From the NCBI GenBank assembly GCA_030374805.1, contig JARGSG010000005.1:124001-188000 (forward strand): DNA of 64,000 bases. The letters are read 5' to 3'. Origin of the DNA: Gracilaria gracilis (taxonomy: Eukaryota; Rhodophyta; Florideophyceae; Gracilariales; Gracilariaceae). Positions 22,287 through 31,598 of this stretch are shown here, in pieces; the stretch's first letter is position 1; each line of letters begins with the position of its first letter. The translations under genes were made by a program, and so were the position numbers. Below the pieces are notes generated by a model that worked only from the letters and a program-made list of their open reading frames with translations, searched no databases and was not told the origin of the DNA.

Positions 22287-24377
22287 ATGGCCCCGTCAAC
22301 AGACCCTCGTCGTACCGTTGGTAACAAAGTCCACAGTCGTGCCCGCCTTGTAGTTTGTGAGTCGGAAAGCAAACGCTACTTTGGATCTCTTTGGAAGACG
22401 AAAACTGTCCCTGGAACAGTGACAAAAGTTGACATTCGACTCGTCAACGGCCGAAACTGTACATTTCTCACTATTCGGTTTGACCTCCCAAACCGCCAAA
22501 AAGAGTGTACTCTTCCTCTTTGCAGTGTAAAGGTTGGTGATGGTCTCCTTAACAGTCCACAAACTGATAATGATGACACAGCAATTGTACCACCGTTACC
22601 GGCCCAAAATGTTGACAATCAGCCGAATGAAGGAGAACAACTGCAAAATTTGCAGGAGGCGGATCCCGTTTCACAAGCACCCCCTTCCGACCAGTCAGTG
22701 ACTGTGCATGATCGTGCGTGGAACACGGAGGCAATTTGTAGCCCTATCAATGGATGCATGCAATTGCAGCCGTGGAAGGTTATTGGCCCAGCCGGAGATT
22801 TTATCTCACCACGTCATTGCCCAAGTACGATGACATTCATTGACTATTTTTTATGGATGTTCCCCATTGGACATCTGAAGACTATTGTGGAGAAGACGAA
22901 CAAGAACTTGGAAAATGATGGTGCCTCTTCGACGAGTGGTGGAGAGCTTTTAAGGTTCTTTGGCGTGATGGTTTTAATAAGCAGGCTGGAGTTTTCCAAT
23001 AGAAGAGATCTTTGGGGTTCAAAACCAGCATCCAGGTTTATGTCTCAGCCTGTGATTGGTGAAGCAATGTCACGAAATAGGTTTGAAACTCTAAGGCGTT
23101 GTATTTGTTTCAGTGGTAATGCTGCTCAAGAGGATTATGGCACGGCTCGCTGGAATTTAGTCACTGATTTCGTGAAAGCCATCAATGATCACCGCCGTTC
23201 TTTCGTGACACCTTCACATGCTTTATGCGTTGATGAGAGTATGTCACGCTGGTATGGGCTGGGGGGAGACTGGATTGATGTGGGGCTCCCACATTATACC
23301 GCGCTGGATCGAAAACCAGAAAACGGGTTGGAAATGAAAACCGTTTGTTGCGGAAGAAGTGGTATCATGCTAAATATTGAGCTCAATATGGGATCTGAAG
23401 CCCCTGATCAGGATTTTGATGCAGAACATACTCATGGAACTGCTATTTTACTTCGATTAGTCCAGCCATGGTTTGGGTCTGGACGCCATGTCTGTGCAGA
23501 TTCTTTTTTTGCATCGGTGAAAACAGCTAATGCTCTTTTGGAAAAAGGACCGCGCTTTACTGGGGTTATCAAGAATGCAACACGTCAATTTCCTATGAAG
23601 CATTTATCAGAGAAGACCTTAGAGAATCGTGGAGATTTTGTTTCAATGGTTTCGAAGGGGAACGGTTTGAATACTGATCTAATGGCGGTAATGTGGGTCG
23701 ATAGGGAACGAAGGTACTTTATATCAACATGCAACACGGTGAACCCTGGAGACCCAATAATGCGACAAAGATGGAGACGACAAGGAAATGTTTCAAGGAA
23801 AGTTGAACTTGAAGTACCGATACCAGAGGTTTGTGAGGAATACTATAAAAAGTGTTCAATGATTGACAGACACAACAGATGCCGCCAAGATGACTTAAAA
23901 CTGGAGAAGAAAATCGAGGTCAAAGATTGGTCGTTCCGTGTGAATTCATCTTTATTATCCATTTGTATGGTTGATGCGTGGATGCTTTACAAAGCCGGTA
24001 ATGGTATGCGAAAGTTATTATCTCCATATAACTTCTATTCAAAGTTGGCTGACGAGCTTATCACTAATACGTGGGACCGGACCGCTTTGATGACTCGAGA
24101 TGAAGAACAAATGGAAAAAGAAGATGATATTCCGAAACCTGCAGGAACTGGTGTGCATCTTATGCAGACTAATCGCAAGAGAAAAACTAAGGATGGAATG
24201 ATTACGAAGTCTTCATATCAAGGACGATGCAAAGTGTGCAAAGGGAATATGAAGTCTAAGTTTTTATGTTCTGAATGCTATATATCTTTGAAATCTGAGG
24301 TGTATTTATGTCACACTGGTACAGGAAGGGACTGCTTTAAGAACCACATTGAGTTTCGTCACGGTCTTAAAAAGTAA
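22287..24377 (+). CDS. piggyBac transposase 2 (intact)
   Basis: A 696-residue DDE_Tnp_1_7 transposase. The catalytic aspartates by motif are D316 (HALCVDESMSRWYG), D405 (RHVCADSFFASVKTANALLE) and D527 (CSMIDRHNRCRQDDLKL). The C-terminal cysteine-rich module is CKVCKG, FLCSECY, YLCHTGTGRDCFKNH. It is clearly related to transposase 1: the DDE core is nearly identical in places (a 20-residue run around DWIDVGLPHYTALDRKPENG), while the N-terminal third and linker differ. No disablement is seen. Each transposase could act on both elements because the end motifs are shared; that is an inference. Confidence 0.93.
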   Translation: MAPSTDPRRTVGNKVHSRARLVVCESESKRYFGSLWKTKTVPGTVTKVDIRLVNGRNCTFLTIRFDLPNRQKECTLPLCSVKVGDGLLNSPQTDNDDTAIVPPLPAQNVDNQPNEGEQLQNLQEADPVSQAPPSDQSVTVHDRAWNTEAICSPINGCMQLQPWKVIGPAGDFISPRHCPSTMTFIDYFLWMFPIGHLKTIVEKTNKNLENDGASSTSGGELLRFFGVMVLISRLEFSNRRDLWGSKPASRFMSQPVIGEAMSRNRFETLRRCICFSGNAAQEDYGTARWNLVTDFVKAINDHRRSFVTPSHALCVDESMSRWYGLGGDWIDVGLPHYTALDRKPENGLEMKTVCCGRSGIMLNIELNMGSEAPDQDFDAEHTHGTAILLRLVQPWFGSGRHVCADSFFASVKTANALLEKGPRFTGVIKNATRQFPMKHLSEKTLENRGDFVSMVSKGNGLNTDLMAVMWVDRERRYFISTCNTVNPGDPIMRQRWRRQGNVSRKVELEVPIPEVCEEYYKKCSMIDRHNRCRQDDLKLEKKIEVKDWSFRVNSSLLSICMVDAWMLYKAGNGMRKLLSPYNFYSKLADELITNTWDRTALMTRDEEQMEKEDDIPKPAGTGVHLMQTNRKRKTKDGMITKSSYQGRCKVCKGNMKSKFLCSECYISLKSEVYLCHTGTGRDCFKNHIEFRHGLKK

Positions 24378-24654
24378 TTGAAGCACATCTGTTGTCAACA
24401 ACAACGTCAACATAGAAGTAAACAAGCGCTGATATTGAATAAAAACACATAAAGAATCACATTATCAACAAGTGTTCATTTGCCTTAAGCCCCCTACTAA
24501 TTCAATCCGCGTTATTGAACATGCTAGATAATGTTTACACTCTGACAAAACTGCCCCTTTAACAGATGTCACCTTGTTTTGTCTGTTGTTCAAGTGGGTG
24601 TTGAAAACGTTCTTAGTGTAAACATATTACTAGAATTAGTCGAGCTCCATAAGG

Positions 24655-24740
24655 AGTTTTCGAGTTTTAATAAACTCAGCGAGGTTTGAACTCACGTTTA
24701 ATTTGCTCACATAGGATATCTTATCCACTGAGCTGTGATT
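24655..24740 (-). ncRNA. tRNA-like segment in the 3' region of piggyBac 2
   Basis: On the minus strand: AGCTCAGTGGATA (A-box-like), a hairpin GGATA-AGA-TATCC inside a GCTC/GAGC stem, then GTGAG-TTCAAAC-CTCGC (T-arm and B-box-like), then GAGTTTATTAAAACTC. Compared with piggyBac 1, the inner hairpin has changed on both strands together, which suggests a selected RNA fold. No anticodon arm is visible. Confidence 0.45.
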
Positions 24741-24789
24741 ACTGGCCGTTTTGCCCTACAGACTACTACTTAAACGACTGTTCAAGGAC

Positions 24790-24821
24790 TTTTCAAATTT
24801 TGAAATTTGAAAAGTCCGCAT
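24790..24821. repeat. perfect 15-bp subterminal hairpin of piggyBac 2
   Basis: GGACTTTTCAAATTT, TG, AAATTTGAAAAGTCC. It corresponds to the 11-bp hairpin of piggyBac 1. Confidence 0.8.
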
Positions 24822-24870
24822 TATAGGTCCGGAATGTAATTTTTTGGTTTGTTTTACTCTCTCAACGGGC

Positions 24871-24929
24871 TGACCTCATATGAGGTCATTTTGACCTCAT
24901 ATGAGGTCAACGCGTTGGTCCGATAGACA
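24871..24929. repeat. right end of piggyBac 2: two palindromes and terminal repeat
   Basis: Two copies of TGACCTCATATGAGGTCA separated by a few bases, then CGCGTTGGTCCGATAGACA at the end. Confidence 0.8.
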
Positions 24930-24933
24930 CTAG

Positions 24934-25840
24934 ACATAGGAACTTTTAGTGCCGAAAGGGTTAACTTGCAGCTCCCCGTTTCAAATCTTGCCGCAAACGC
25001 ATTGAATTACAATCCAGACATGTCAAAACTTGTGACATGTCTTTTGACATGTCCTGTGACTCATAAGTGCATCGAGAACCTGTGAACCTGTACACGTTGC
25101 CCCGTTGTACGAATGGTGTGTAGCGAGAACTCTTGACGTATGCGAAGGTGGTGAACGTCAACGTCGATCTGCATGATCATTCTGCAGTGTGATGATGCAA
25201 GTGGAGCTAAGATGAGACGTAGTTCTGAGTGTAAGTCGATGCAGACCTTTTCTGCTGATGCGCTGGCCTGCTGCAGATCAACGTTTGTTAAGCGCCAGTG
25301 CTGCCACTGATACAAAATCTTTTCAAACACGACCTCGTCATGGCCACCACGGTCTTTGTCCGCCCGCTCCATCAGTTTTGTTCCCCTTTAGTTGGAACAC
25401 GAAGGAAAACCACAATTAGCGCGTTTCCTGACGCGTCATATTGAGTGTCACAAGAGGCCGGCCCTTCACGGTGAGACAGTTAAGATTCGAGTTGCTGGAA
25501 GATTCGCGTTTAAGCCCAAGCCATATGTCATGATTCTGAGCCAAGGCCGCCTAACCATCGATCTTTTCCCTCGTACAGACTCGAGTCCGACGCTGAAAGA
25601 TTCCAAACGGCTTCTTCGAAAGCATTTCTCACCATGGTAGATGAAACGCTTCCACATAATTCATTTCCTTCATGTTTGCACACAAGTCTTGTTCGATCAC
25701 CTTCCCCCATAACAACGAAACCATCGATTTGCGTCATTTCGATATTGCACAGTCAGCCTTTCCAACCCATGAATTTCCTTTGTGGATCTTTCACAGCCAA
25801 CACAAATCATCGTCGGCGTTCGAACGATTCTTTACCATCC
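24934..25840. other. intergenic, no supported gene
   Basis: Frames of up to 103 codons (minus strand, 25372-25061) have no motifs or homologous partner in the window. Three copies of the 8-bp palindrome GACATGTC lie at about 25016-25052. The right part is the 5' flank of the secreted-protein gene. Confidence 0.45.
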
Positions 25841-25846
25841 GAAGGG

Positions 25847-25856
25847 TATATATACC
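25847..25856 (+). promoter_or_regulatory. TATA-like element of the secreted-protein gene
   Basis: GGTATATATACC, a short palindrome about 110 bp before the ATG at 25965. The position fits a core promoter with a short 5' UTR; assigned by eye. Confidence 0.45.
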
Positions 25857-25964
25857 ATGTCTTGCTCCTGCTCAGATACAGAAGTCGTCTCTTCACAACA
25901 CCGCCAATTTCAGCCATCCAAACACTTTACTATCCTTCTTCCAAAACAGTGAATCCATCTCAAT

Positions 25965-26624
25965 ATGAAGTATATTATCTTCTCCAATTTCTTACTCGCG
26001 ATCACTATTGCCGTGCTTGCTCAAGAAACTGTGGATATTTGCCCCAGTAGGTGCAACAGCGATCGCCAACTAAGTGAAAGAGACTGCCAGCAATCGGTCA
26101 CCAGCGGTGTATGCGCCGTTCAGCCATGTGACGGCGGCTTTGATTGCAGCATACCAGCTGACTCGTTCGTCATCGCCAACACCATCTTTGAACAACTCGA
26201 AGTGGCCGTCGAATACGCATGGGGACCCGATCAGGTCGATCTGGACACCAGCACGCGCTTCCTGGACGGCAACGTGGGCTTCTCGTGCGGCCCAAACACC
26301 ATGTTTTTAGCATTTGGCGGCGATTCCACTGGTTCCGGGTCCAGCGAGTCGGCCGTGGTGAACCTGCAGGGCGCATTTGAGCAGGGATTGTGGTCGGGCT
26401 CCACTTCTATCGCCGCTTTTGCTGAATGGAACGGAGTTGAAGATCAGGGTGATGTGACGCTGAGGGTGTTCCTCCGCAGGAAGGCCGATTCTGCAATCGT
26501 TTCTGGCACATTGCTGACAGCGACCGTGAGCCCAGGCATTCGGACTTCTTGCTCCAACACGGAAGTGGGCACGGTGGACATCGTTCGTGCTGCTCAGCAC
26601 ACTCGCATAACGCTGAAGGCGTGA
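25965..26624 (+). CDS. secreted cysteine-rich protein of unknown function
   Basis: A 219-residue host protein. The N-terminus MKYIIFSNFLLAITIAVLAQ is a clear signal peptide, probably cut after the Ala-Gln region. The next 60 residues are Cys-rich (ICPSRC, DRQLSERDCQ, GVCAVQPCDGGFDC), suggesting disulfides outside the cell. The remainder is rich in beta-type and Gly/Ser residues (WGPDQVDLDTSTRFLDGN, GGDSTGSGSS, DVTLRVFLRR) and could form a beta-sandwich. There is no intron, no membrane anchor and no known catalytic motif. The start is the only Met that gives the signal peptide. I do not recognise the family; cell-wall or surface roles are possible but unproven. Confidence 0.75.
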   Translation: MKYIIFSNFLLAITIAVLAQETVDICPSRCNSDRQLSERDCQQSVTSGVCAVQPCDGGFDCSIPADSFVIANTIFEQLEVAVEYAWGPDQVDLDTSTRFLDGNVGFSCGPNTMFLAFGGDSTGSGSSESAVVNLQGAFEQGLWSGSTSIAAFAEWNGVEDQGDVTLRVFLRRKADSAIVSGTLLTATVSPGIRTSCSNTEVGTVDIVRAAQHTRITLKA

Positions 26625-27932
26625 GTGATTAGTTTTGAGCAATATGTCTAAGAGTGTAAGAGAAATGGCAATTGCAAAAGTTCATAACCAGATAACAAGA
26701 ATGATTTAGTCCAGTCTGGTTTTAGTTTGCGTACACTAAATGAGTAGAACTGCTTTCTCGTACTTCGGTGATGGACCTAGTTGCGGTGAGCTTTCGGCGA
26801 CGAAGGAGCATAGGCGCAAAATGCCGAGCTCAACGATACGCAGCAGAGCAACCGTTGAGCGGGCAAACCCATCTAAAAAACGGCCGCTCCATGTAGAGGC
26901 GGGGGTCCCTGGTTCTTGAGTCGTGGCCGACTGAACAATTCAAAGCGCTGACGACCTTGTTTTGTTCTTGCCCGAACGATGTGCTCAGTTGCACAGCTTG
27001 CACTCGGACCAAACAAAGCACACTTGGCACTCCGTCTCGCACGTCTAACTGCATCGACAATTGTAACTCTGGGGTCGAAGTCGAGCCCGACACTTCGCTC
27101 CTATGCACAGACCACTCTGATTCTGCTACTGTTCCAACAGATCGATACCATATTCTTCAGTGTAGCGTTCAATCTCATCTGCCAGCCCACTATCCTCAAG
27201 GAGTCCATAACGTACATGTCTGAATCCTTCCGAAACCGGTTGGAAATTGACAGCATCTTGTACCGAAGTTCCACCCCTCATTCACGCCGCATCAGCTTTT
27301 TTGCCTGCTTTCTGCGGTCTGGACATCCAATGCGACCTGGGGCGCACCGATAATAGCAGCGGCAGTGACAAAATTACGTAGTCTACCTCAACCACACCAT
27401 CCATTACCATCTGCAGTAAGTCCAACGCCCGGTGCACATCACCCACTTCACCAGTCCAGTTAACAAATAGACTAACCTGTACATGGCACACATGGTTCCT
27501 TGTTCTACGTCTCCTTGTTCAGCTTTCACTCAAAGACGATAGTATTGCATCTCGAAGAGGCATCCCTGCCATCATGAATTCCGTGCCATTACGGAAAGGT
27601 TAGCATAGGGAAGGTACGGGAATTGTAACTGCAGTTGGCTCAGCGCATTTGCGAGTCTCATATCACGCCAATATCTCTGAATTCTAGCACTGGAGGGGTT
27701 GGGTTAGGGGAGTTCTAGAGTTACTAAAAGGTTAGCTGCACATAAGAATCAAAGTCGAAGATAAAGAGGTTGATGGGAATCGCCTGCGAACGGTTTTTAT
27801 GTCAAATACTTGATATACCATCATACCATGATTGTAGGTTTTAAGCTTGAGAAAAGCCGCAAATCAGCGAGCAAACTAAACGAACAAACGAACATCCCGT
27901 TAGCTGCAAGAAGTCGTGATTTGAAGAGCAAA
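26625..27932. other. intergenic, no gene seen
   Basis: Several frames of 60-125 codons occur on both strands without motifs. The next gene ends (minus strand) at 27933. Confidence 0.5.
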
Positions 27933-29453
27933 CTAGGAGTCCGTTACAAAGGCGTACGCCTGATCGCCAATCATCGTTCCCAAAGTGGCTCCTACCTCAT
28001 TATCCACGGGAATATGGATTCCACCCAAGAGTCTAGACTTGGAAACCAACTGAGCAAAGTGTTGCCATGAGTTCCAACAAATTGTGGCGTCCTTTGCTGG
28101 AGAGAATCCTTTTGAGCGCGGTCCGCGATTTGGAACGTCCGTGACACCCTGTTCATATCCAGGAGACCCCTGTTCAATGCGAGGTTCAATAACGCTCATT
28201 CCGGCCTTCGCCATGTGGCAGTTAGCTCCTCGCGGTCTTTCGCCCTTGAAAAAGTGACCTAATACTCGCGCGCCAGCAGCAGCGACTGCACTGTGTCCAG
28301 ACGTATAACCAGGGAAAGGTGGTGTCTGCAAATACGATCTCCATGGTCCATCTTCCTTCTTTAGAGACCTTACGCCGCGATACGGAGCATTCCAAGCCGT
28401 GATATTCTGCCCAGAATACGCGCATTGGATCACGCTAATTGGACGTATGGTGCCGTATGTCAGCTTCAATGTGACAGATGCAACGACCGCGTCGCGCATC
28501 GCCGCGCTCATAGCGAAGAATAGGGTGGCTGTTTCAGGAGCGCTGAGATTTCGTTGATTGACTTCGTCCAACGCACGGTTGAATAGTCTCAGCGCTATGT
28601 TGGGCGCGAAGAACTCTGCAACGATCTTGTTCTGGTCGTCAAGAGATTCGCTTGCAGACAGCGTAAGCAAGTGTTGGTCGGCGAACTCGTTAATGCCCAT
28701 GGTGAAGGGTAAGCTGGAAAGTGTGCCGTCGAAAGTGGGAGGAGGAGCGATTTTGGCGACAAGCTGAGAAACGGGGCTGGTGGTTGTGATGAGAGAGGCA
28801 TTGAACAGCGCAAGGAACGGTACCTTTTGCGGCTCACATTTCTTACCCACCATTGGCTGCACACATTGCGCTTGCCAGCCATCCGGGTCTGTAATAGACT
28901 CGCACATGGCGTCAAACGACTCTGACGCCGGGTTCGGAGGTTGATAGGGTGTCGGCGGCATAGGCAGCTTGAATTTCATTGCCACAGCTCGTGCAATAAC
29001 GCTACCAACGTGTCCATCGACAAGACGTGAGTCGTATCCAAACGAAGTCATGTATCCGCTCAATTGAATGAGTTTCTCCGGTTCATTCTGAAATACGAGA
29101 CGCATCGCAGCATACGCGGCGTACACAGCGGTGTCATCAACGGTGTCGCCATTTGCTTTTGGGTGGATAATGGCGGGGCATACGCCAGACACGGAGGGAA
29201 GCGAGAGTCGTGATGATAGAGCGTAGGTGTCGAAGATCGCGGCCGTGACGACAGCTAGACGCTGCGGTACGCCGGGCGAACCTGGTAACAGGCGTAGCAG
29301 AACTGAAACGAGCTTCGCTACGACGTTTGAGGAGTTGGGCGGTAGTGGGTACGGGTCGTTGACGTAGTCGTTACAAGAACAAGAGCAGCTAACCGGTGTG
29401 AACCAGATTACAATGCTGAGCGCGGAGAGCAGAATAACTCTCGTGATCTTCAT
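27933..29453 (-). CDS. secreted vanadium-dependent haloperoxidase / PAP2-like protein
   Basis: 506 residues from the ATG at 29453. An upstream in-frame Met at 29600 would put 49 residues before the signal peptide and is less likely. The signal peptide is MKITRVILLSALSIVIWF and following residues. The three vanadate/phosphate-site motifs are present: KX6RP (K330, KLTYGTIRP), a GYTSGHS version of PSGH (H387) and SRX5H (SRLLGGIH, H480), the last being the vanadate-ligating His in haloperoxidases. These enzymes oxidise halides with hydrogen peroxide; in red algae they make halogenated compounds and act outside the cell. The PAP2 family includes acid phosphatases with the same site, so the activity is not certain. 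The Ser of PSGH is kept and the preceding Pro is replaced by Thr. There is no visible intron. Confidence 0.85.
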   Translation of the reverse strand: MKITRVILLSALSIVIWFTPVSCSCSCNDYVNDPYPLPPNSSNVVAKLVSVLLRLLPGSPGVPQRLAVVTAAIFDTYALSSRLSLPSVSGVCPAIIHPKANGDTVDDTAVYAAYAAMRLVFQNEPEKLIQLSGYMTSFGYDSRLVDGHVGSVIARAVAMKFKLPMPPTPYQPPNPASESFDAMCESITDPDGWQAQCVQPMVGKKCEPQKVPFLALFNASLITTTSPVSQLVAKIAPPPTFDGTLSSLPFTMGINEFADQHLLTLSASESLDDQNKIVAEFFAPNIALRLFNRALDEVNQRNLSAPETATLFFAMSAAMRDAVVASVTLKLTYGTIRPISVIQCAYSGQNITAWNAPYRGVRSLKKEDGPWRSYLQTPPFPGYTSGHSAVAAAGARVLGHFFKGERPRGANCHMAKAGMSVIEPRIEQGSPGYEQGVTDVPNRGPRSKGFSPAKDATICWNSWQHFAQLVSKSRLLGGIHIPVDNEVGATLGTMIGDQAYAFVTDS

Positions 29454-29996
29454 GATGAAGGCCGAGTATGTGCTCAGGCAGATATGAGGTACGAATGGGG
29501 GAGGCCTGCTGTGCTTCACAACAGATGAGCCGAGTAAATGAGTACCGTTGGTAGCAATCGATGAAGTGAAGGCAATCAGATATGTTTCAGGAAAAGGCAA
29601 GAAGCAGAGTTTCTCGTGCCCATCGCAACGGAAGCTGACAGGGAGGATAGAAAGCTCCTGGTCTCGAAAACTGAATTACGTTCTCTCCCTCTCGGAATGT
29701 GTGGATTGTTTGAGGGCAAGCTGACGATCCGACCACCCACGCGTAACCCTTTATTCAACCCAGAAAAATGGTCCACATCGCAGAGAAAGGGCTCGGTTGC
29801 AAGGTTGTCCACGCTACCCTTCACCACTTCTAAAATGCAGTTCAAGGCCTAGGACCAGAATTGCTGGTCTGTCGTGTAAGGAAAACCTCGGCGATGAGTT
29901 CTTCATCGACGGGGTTTTCATCGTCCCGTTGGCAGCTGTGTTCCAAGTTGCTGGGGCTGTGGCCACATATCATAGGAGCTGGTGTGTACGGGGAAA
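29454..29996. other. flank of the haloperoxidase gene
   Basis: Holds the upstream region of the minus-strand gene. Open frames here are short and overlap on both strands; none is supported as a gene. Confidence 0.4.
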
Positions 29997-30398
29997 CGAG
30001 CCCGCGGTGGACAGCGAGCTAGCGGTGGCCAGCAAGCACGCCGTGGCCAGCGAGCAGGCGGTGGACAGCGAACCTTTCGTGGACAGAGAGCATGCGGTGG
30101 ACAGCGAGCTAGCGGTGGACAGCGAGCTAGCGGTGGCCAGCAAGCACGCCGTGGCCAGAGAGCATGCGCTGGGCAGCGGGCATGCGGTGGACAGCGAACC
30201 TTTCGTGGACAGCGAGAGTGCGGTGGACAGCGAGCATCCGATGGACAGCGAGCGTGCGGTGGACAGCGAACCTTTCGTGGACAGCGAGAGTGCGGTGGAC
30301 AGCGGGCATGCGGTGGACAGCGAACCTTTCGTGGACAGCGAGAGTGCGGTGGACAGCGAGCCTCCGATGGACAGCGAGCGTGCGGTGGACAGCGACAA
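29997..30398. repeat. 18-bp minisatellite, about 22 units
   Basis: Tandem 18-bp units built on GCGGTGGACAGCGAGCNN. Variants recur in a higher-order pattern (an FVDSES-type unit after an AVDSEP-type unit). Because the unit is a multiple of three and lacks stops, several frames on both strands stay open. On the plus strand the units spell hexapeptides such as AVDSEL, AVASKH and FVDSES. A frame of 203 codons (to 30408) could be a real repetitive protein, but there is no clear start or flanking domain, so I call it a repeat. Confidence 0.8.
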
Positions 30399-30408
30399 AT
30401 ACCCTTAA

Positions 30409-31598
30409 AGCTTACACTCCAAAGACAGTTTACAGAAGTGAAGATTCTGGGATACACCTAGAACACGTTGAACTGTCATTCTCTGAACACACGTATCACA
30501 TCAGAGAAGGAGGCGGGAATCGATCAGCGCAGAGACTTTGGGAAGGGGAACGAGAGCCTGTCAGCTGTATACGAGAACAAATACTCGTACGTACTTCTCA
30601 ATCTCAACAAGGTTCTGGAATCGGCATTCATAAACTACGAGCAAGCTATTGTCGCTGGGTATGGCGCAGCGGAACTCCTGGTTGAGATGCTCCGCAGTTG
30701 TCTATACCTTCGCAGTACCTTCGTAACAGCAAGGCGTTTGTCAGTCTCCTCAAAGGCAGTGGTAAGTTCATCTATTATGTTCTTGGCCCGTTTTCTTGAC
30801 CTAGCCTGTGGAAAATGGCTATACGCAGAACAGCAATCTGGAGGTATCTAGAAGACAGACATATCTAAATTGATACCGTACGAGATACCTGTTACTCAAT
30901 TCTAATTCGTTGACAAAGCGTGATCGATAAGAGGAGTCGTCTCCAGAATCAAACAGACGACCACAGAGAGCCGTTTGGCTCAAAAAAAGTATAGGGCAAA
31001 GCGACTACACGAAATTGCTTCGCGGTATAGAAATATCGGGTCCGATGAACATACAATTGACCCAGGTATTTGTCTGTGATTGAAGAAATATCTTTCTCTT
31101 TACGAATATTGATTGTTTTCATGCTTTTGATAGTGTTTTGCTTTAAAAATAGATAATGATTCATCTAGTTAAACATATATCTTTTATTCTTTCTTCGAGT
31201 TATTACATGCTAATATTTCTTTATTTGAGAATGTATTTATAAATTATGATAAATTCTGAAGGGGGTGCTAGTCAATTATGCAGATTTTCCAAACAGCACG
31301 TTTGCTCATTTTTTCTGCCTCTCATTTGTTCTTTCTAGACATAAGAACGTTAATGTTACAATGGTTAGAATTCATGACAAAACACTAGTATTTATTTATA
31401 TGCTCCACAACGAGATAAGACAGCATTGAAAGAGAGCAAGTAGCTTTTCATATACTTCGTGGTCTATTCACGAGAAGAAAGAAATCCAGTCGTCATCGTT
31501 CTTGCTTTCTCTATAAAGAAGGTCTGCTATCATTTCCAGCGTTGGGACCATAATACCGCAACCTTCATAGGTAGAGGATACACAAGCACTGTTCTTCC
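30409..31598. other. no supported gene
   Basis: A 127-codon frame (30468-30851) has no recognisable features. The right part is AT-rich. Confidence 0.45.

Larger units (their letters stand above)
22083..24929 (+). mobile_element. piggyBac-type DNA transposon 2
   Basis: A 2,847-bp element with ends TGTCTATTTGAC (left) and TGTCTATCGGAC (right, read inward). It is flanked on both sides by CTAG (22079-22082 and 24930-24933). One copy of the 18-bp palindrome TGACCTCATATGAGGTCA lies inside the left end and two tandem copies lie inside the right end. It holds an intact transposase, then a conserved 3' non-coding block (tRNA-like segment and a perfect 15-bp hairpin) that matches piggyBac 1. It lies in the opposite orientation to piggyBac 1. 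Confidence 0.9.

Noticed and set aside
25061-25372. 103-codon minus-strand frame
   Set aside because: Somewhat protein-like composition but no motif, promoter or second copy; left unannotated.
25634-26050. 138-codon plus-strand frame before the secreted-protein gene
   Set aside because: It overlaps the TATA element and the start of the supported gene in another frame; no signal peptide or motif.
27992-28915. Alternate frames within the haloperoxidase gene
   Set aside because: They overlap the 506-residue frame that carries all three active-site motifs.
29918-30457. Long minus-strand frames (up to 179 codons) over the minisatellite
   Set aside because: They follow from an 18-bp unit that lacks stops in these frames; no start context or flanking domain supports them.
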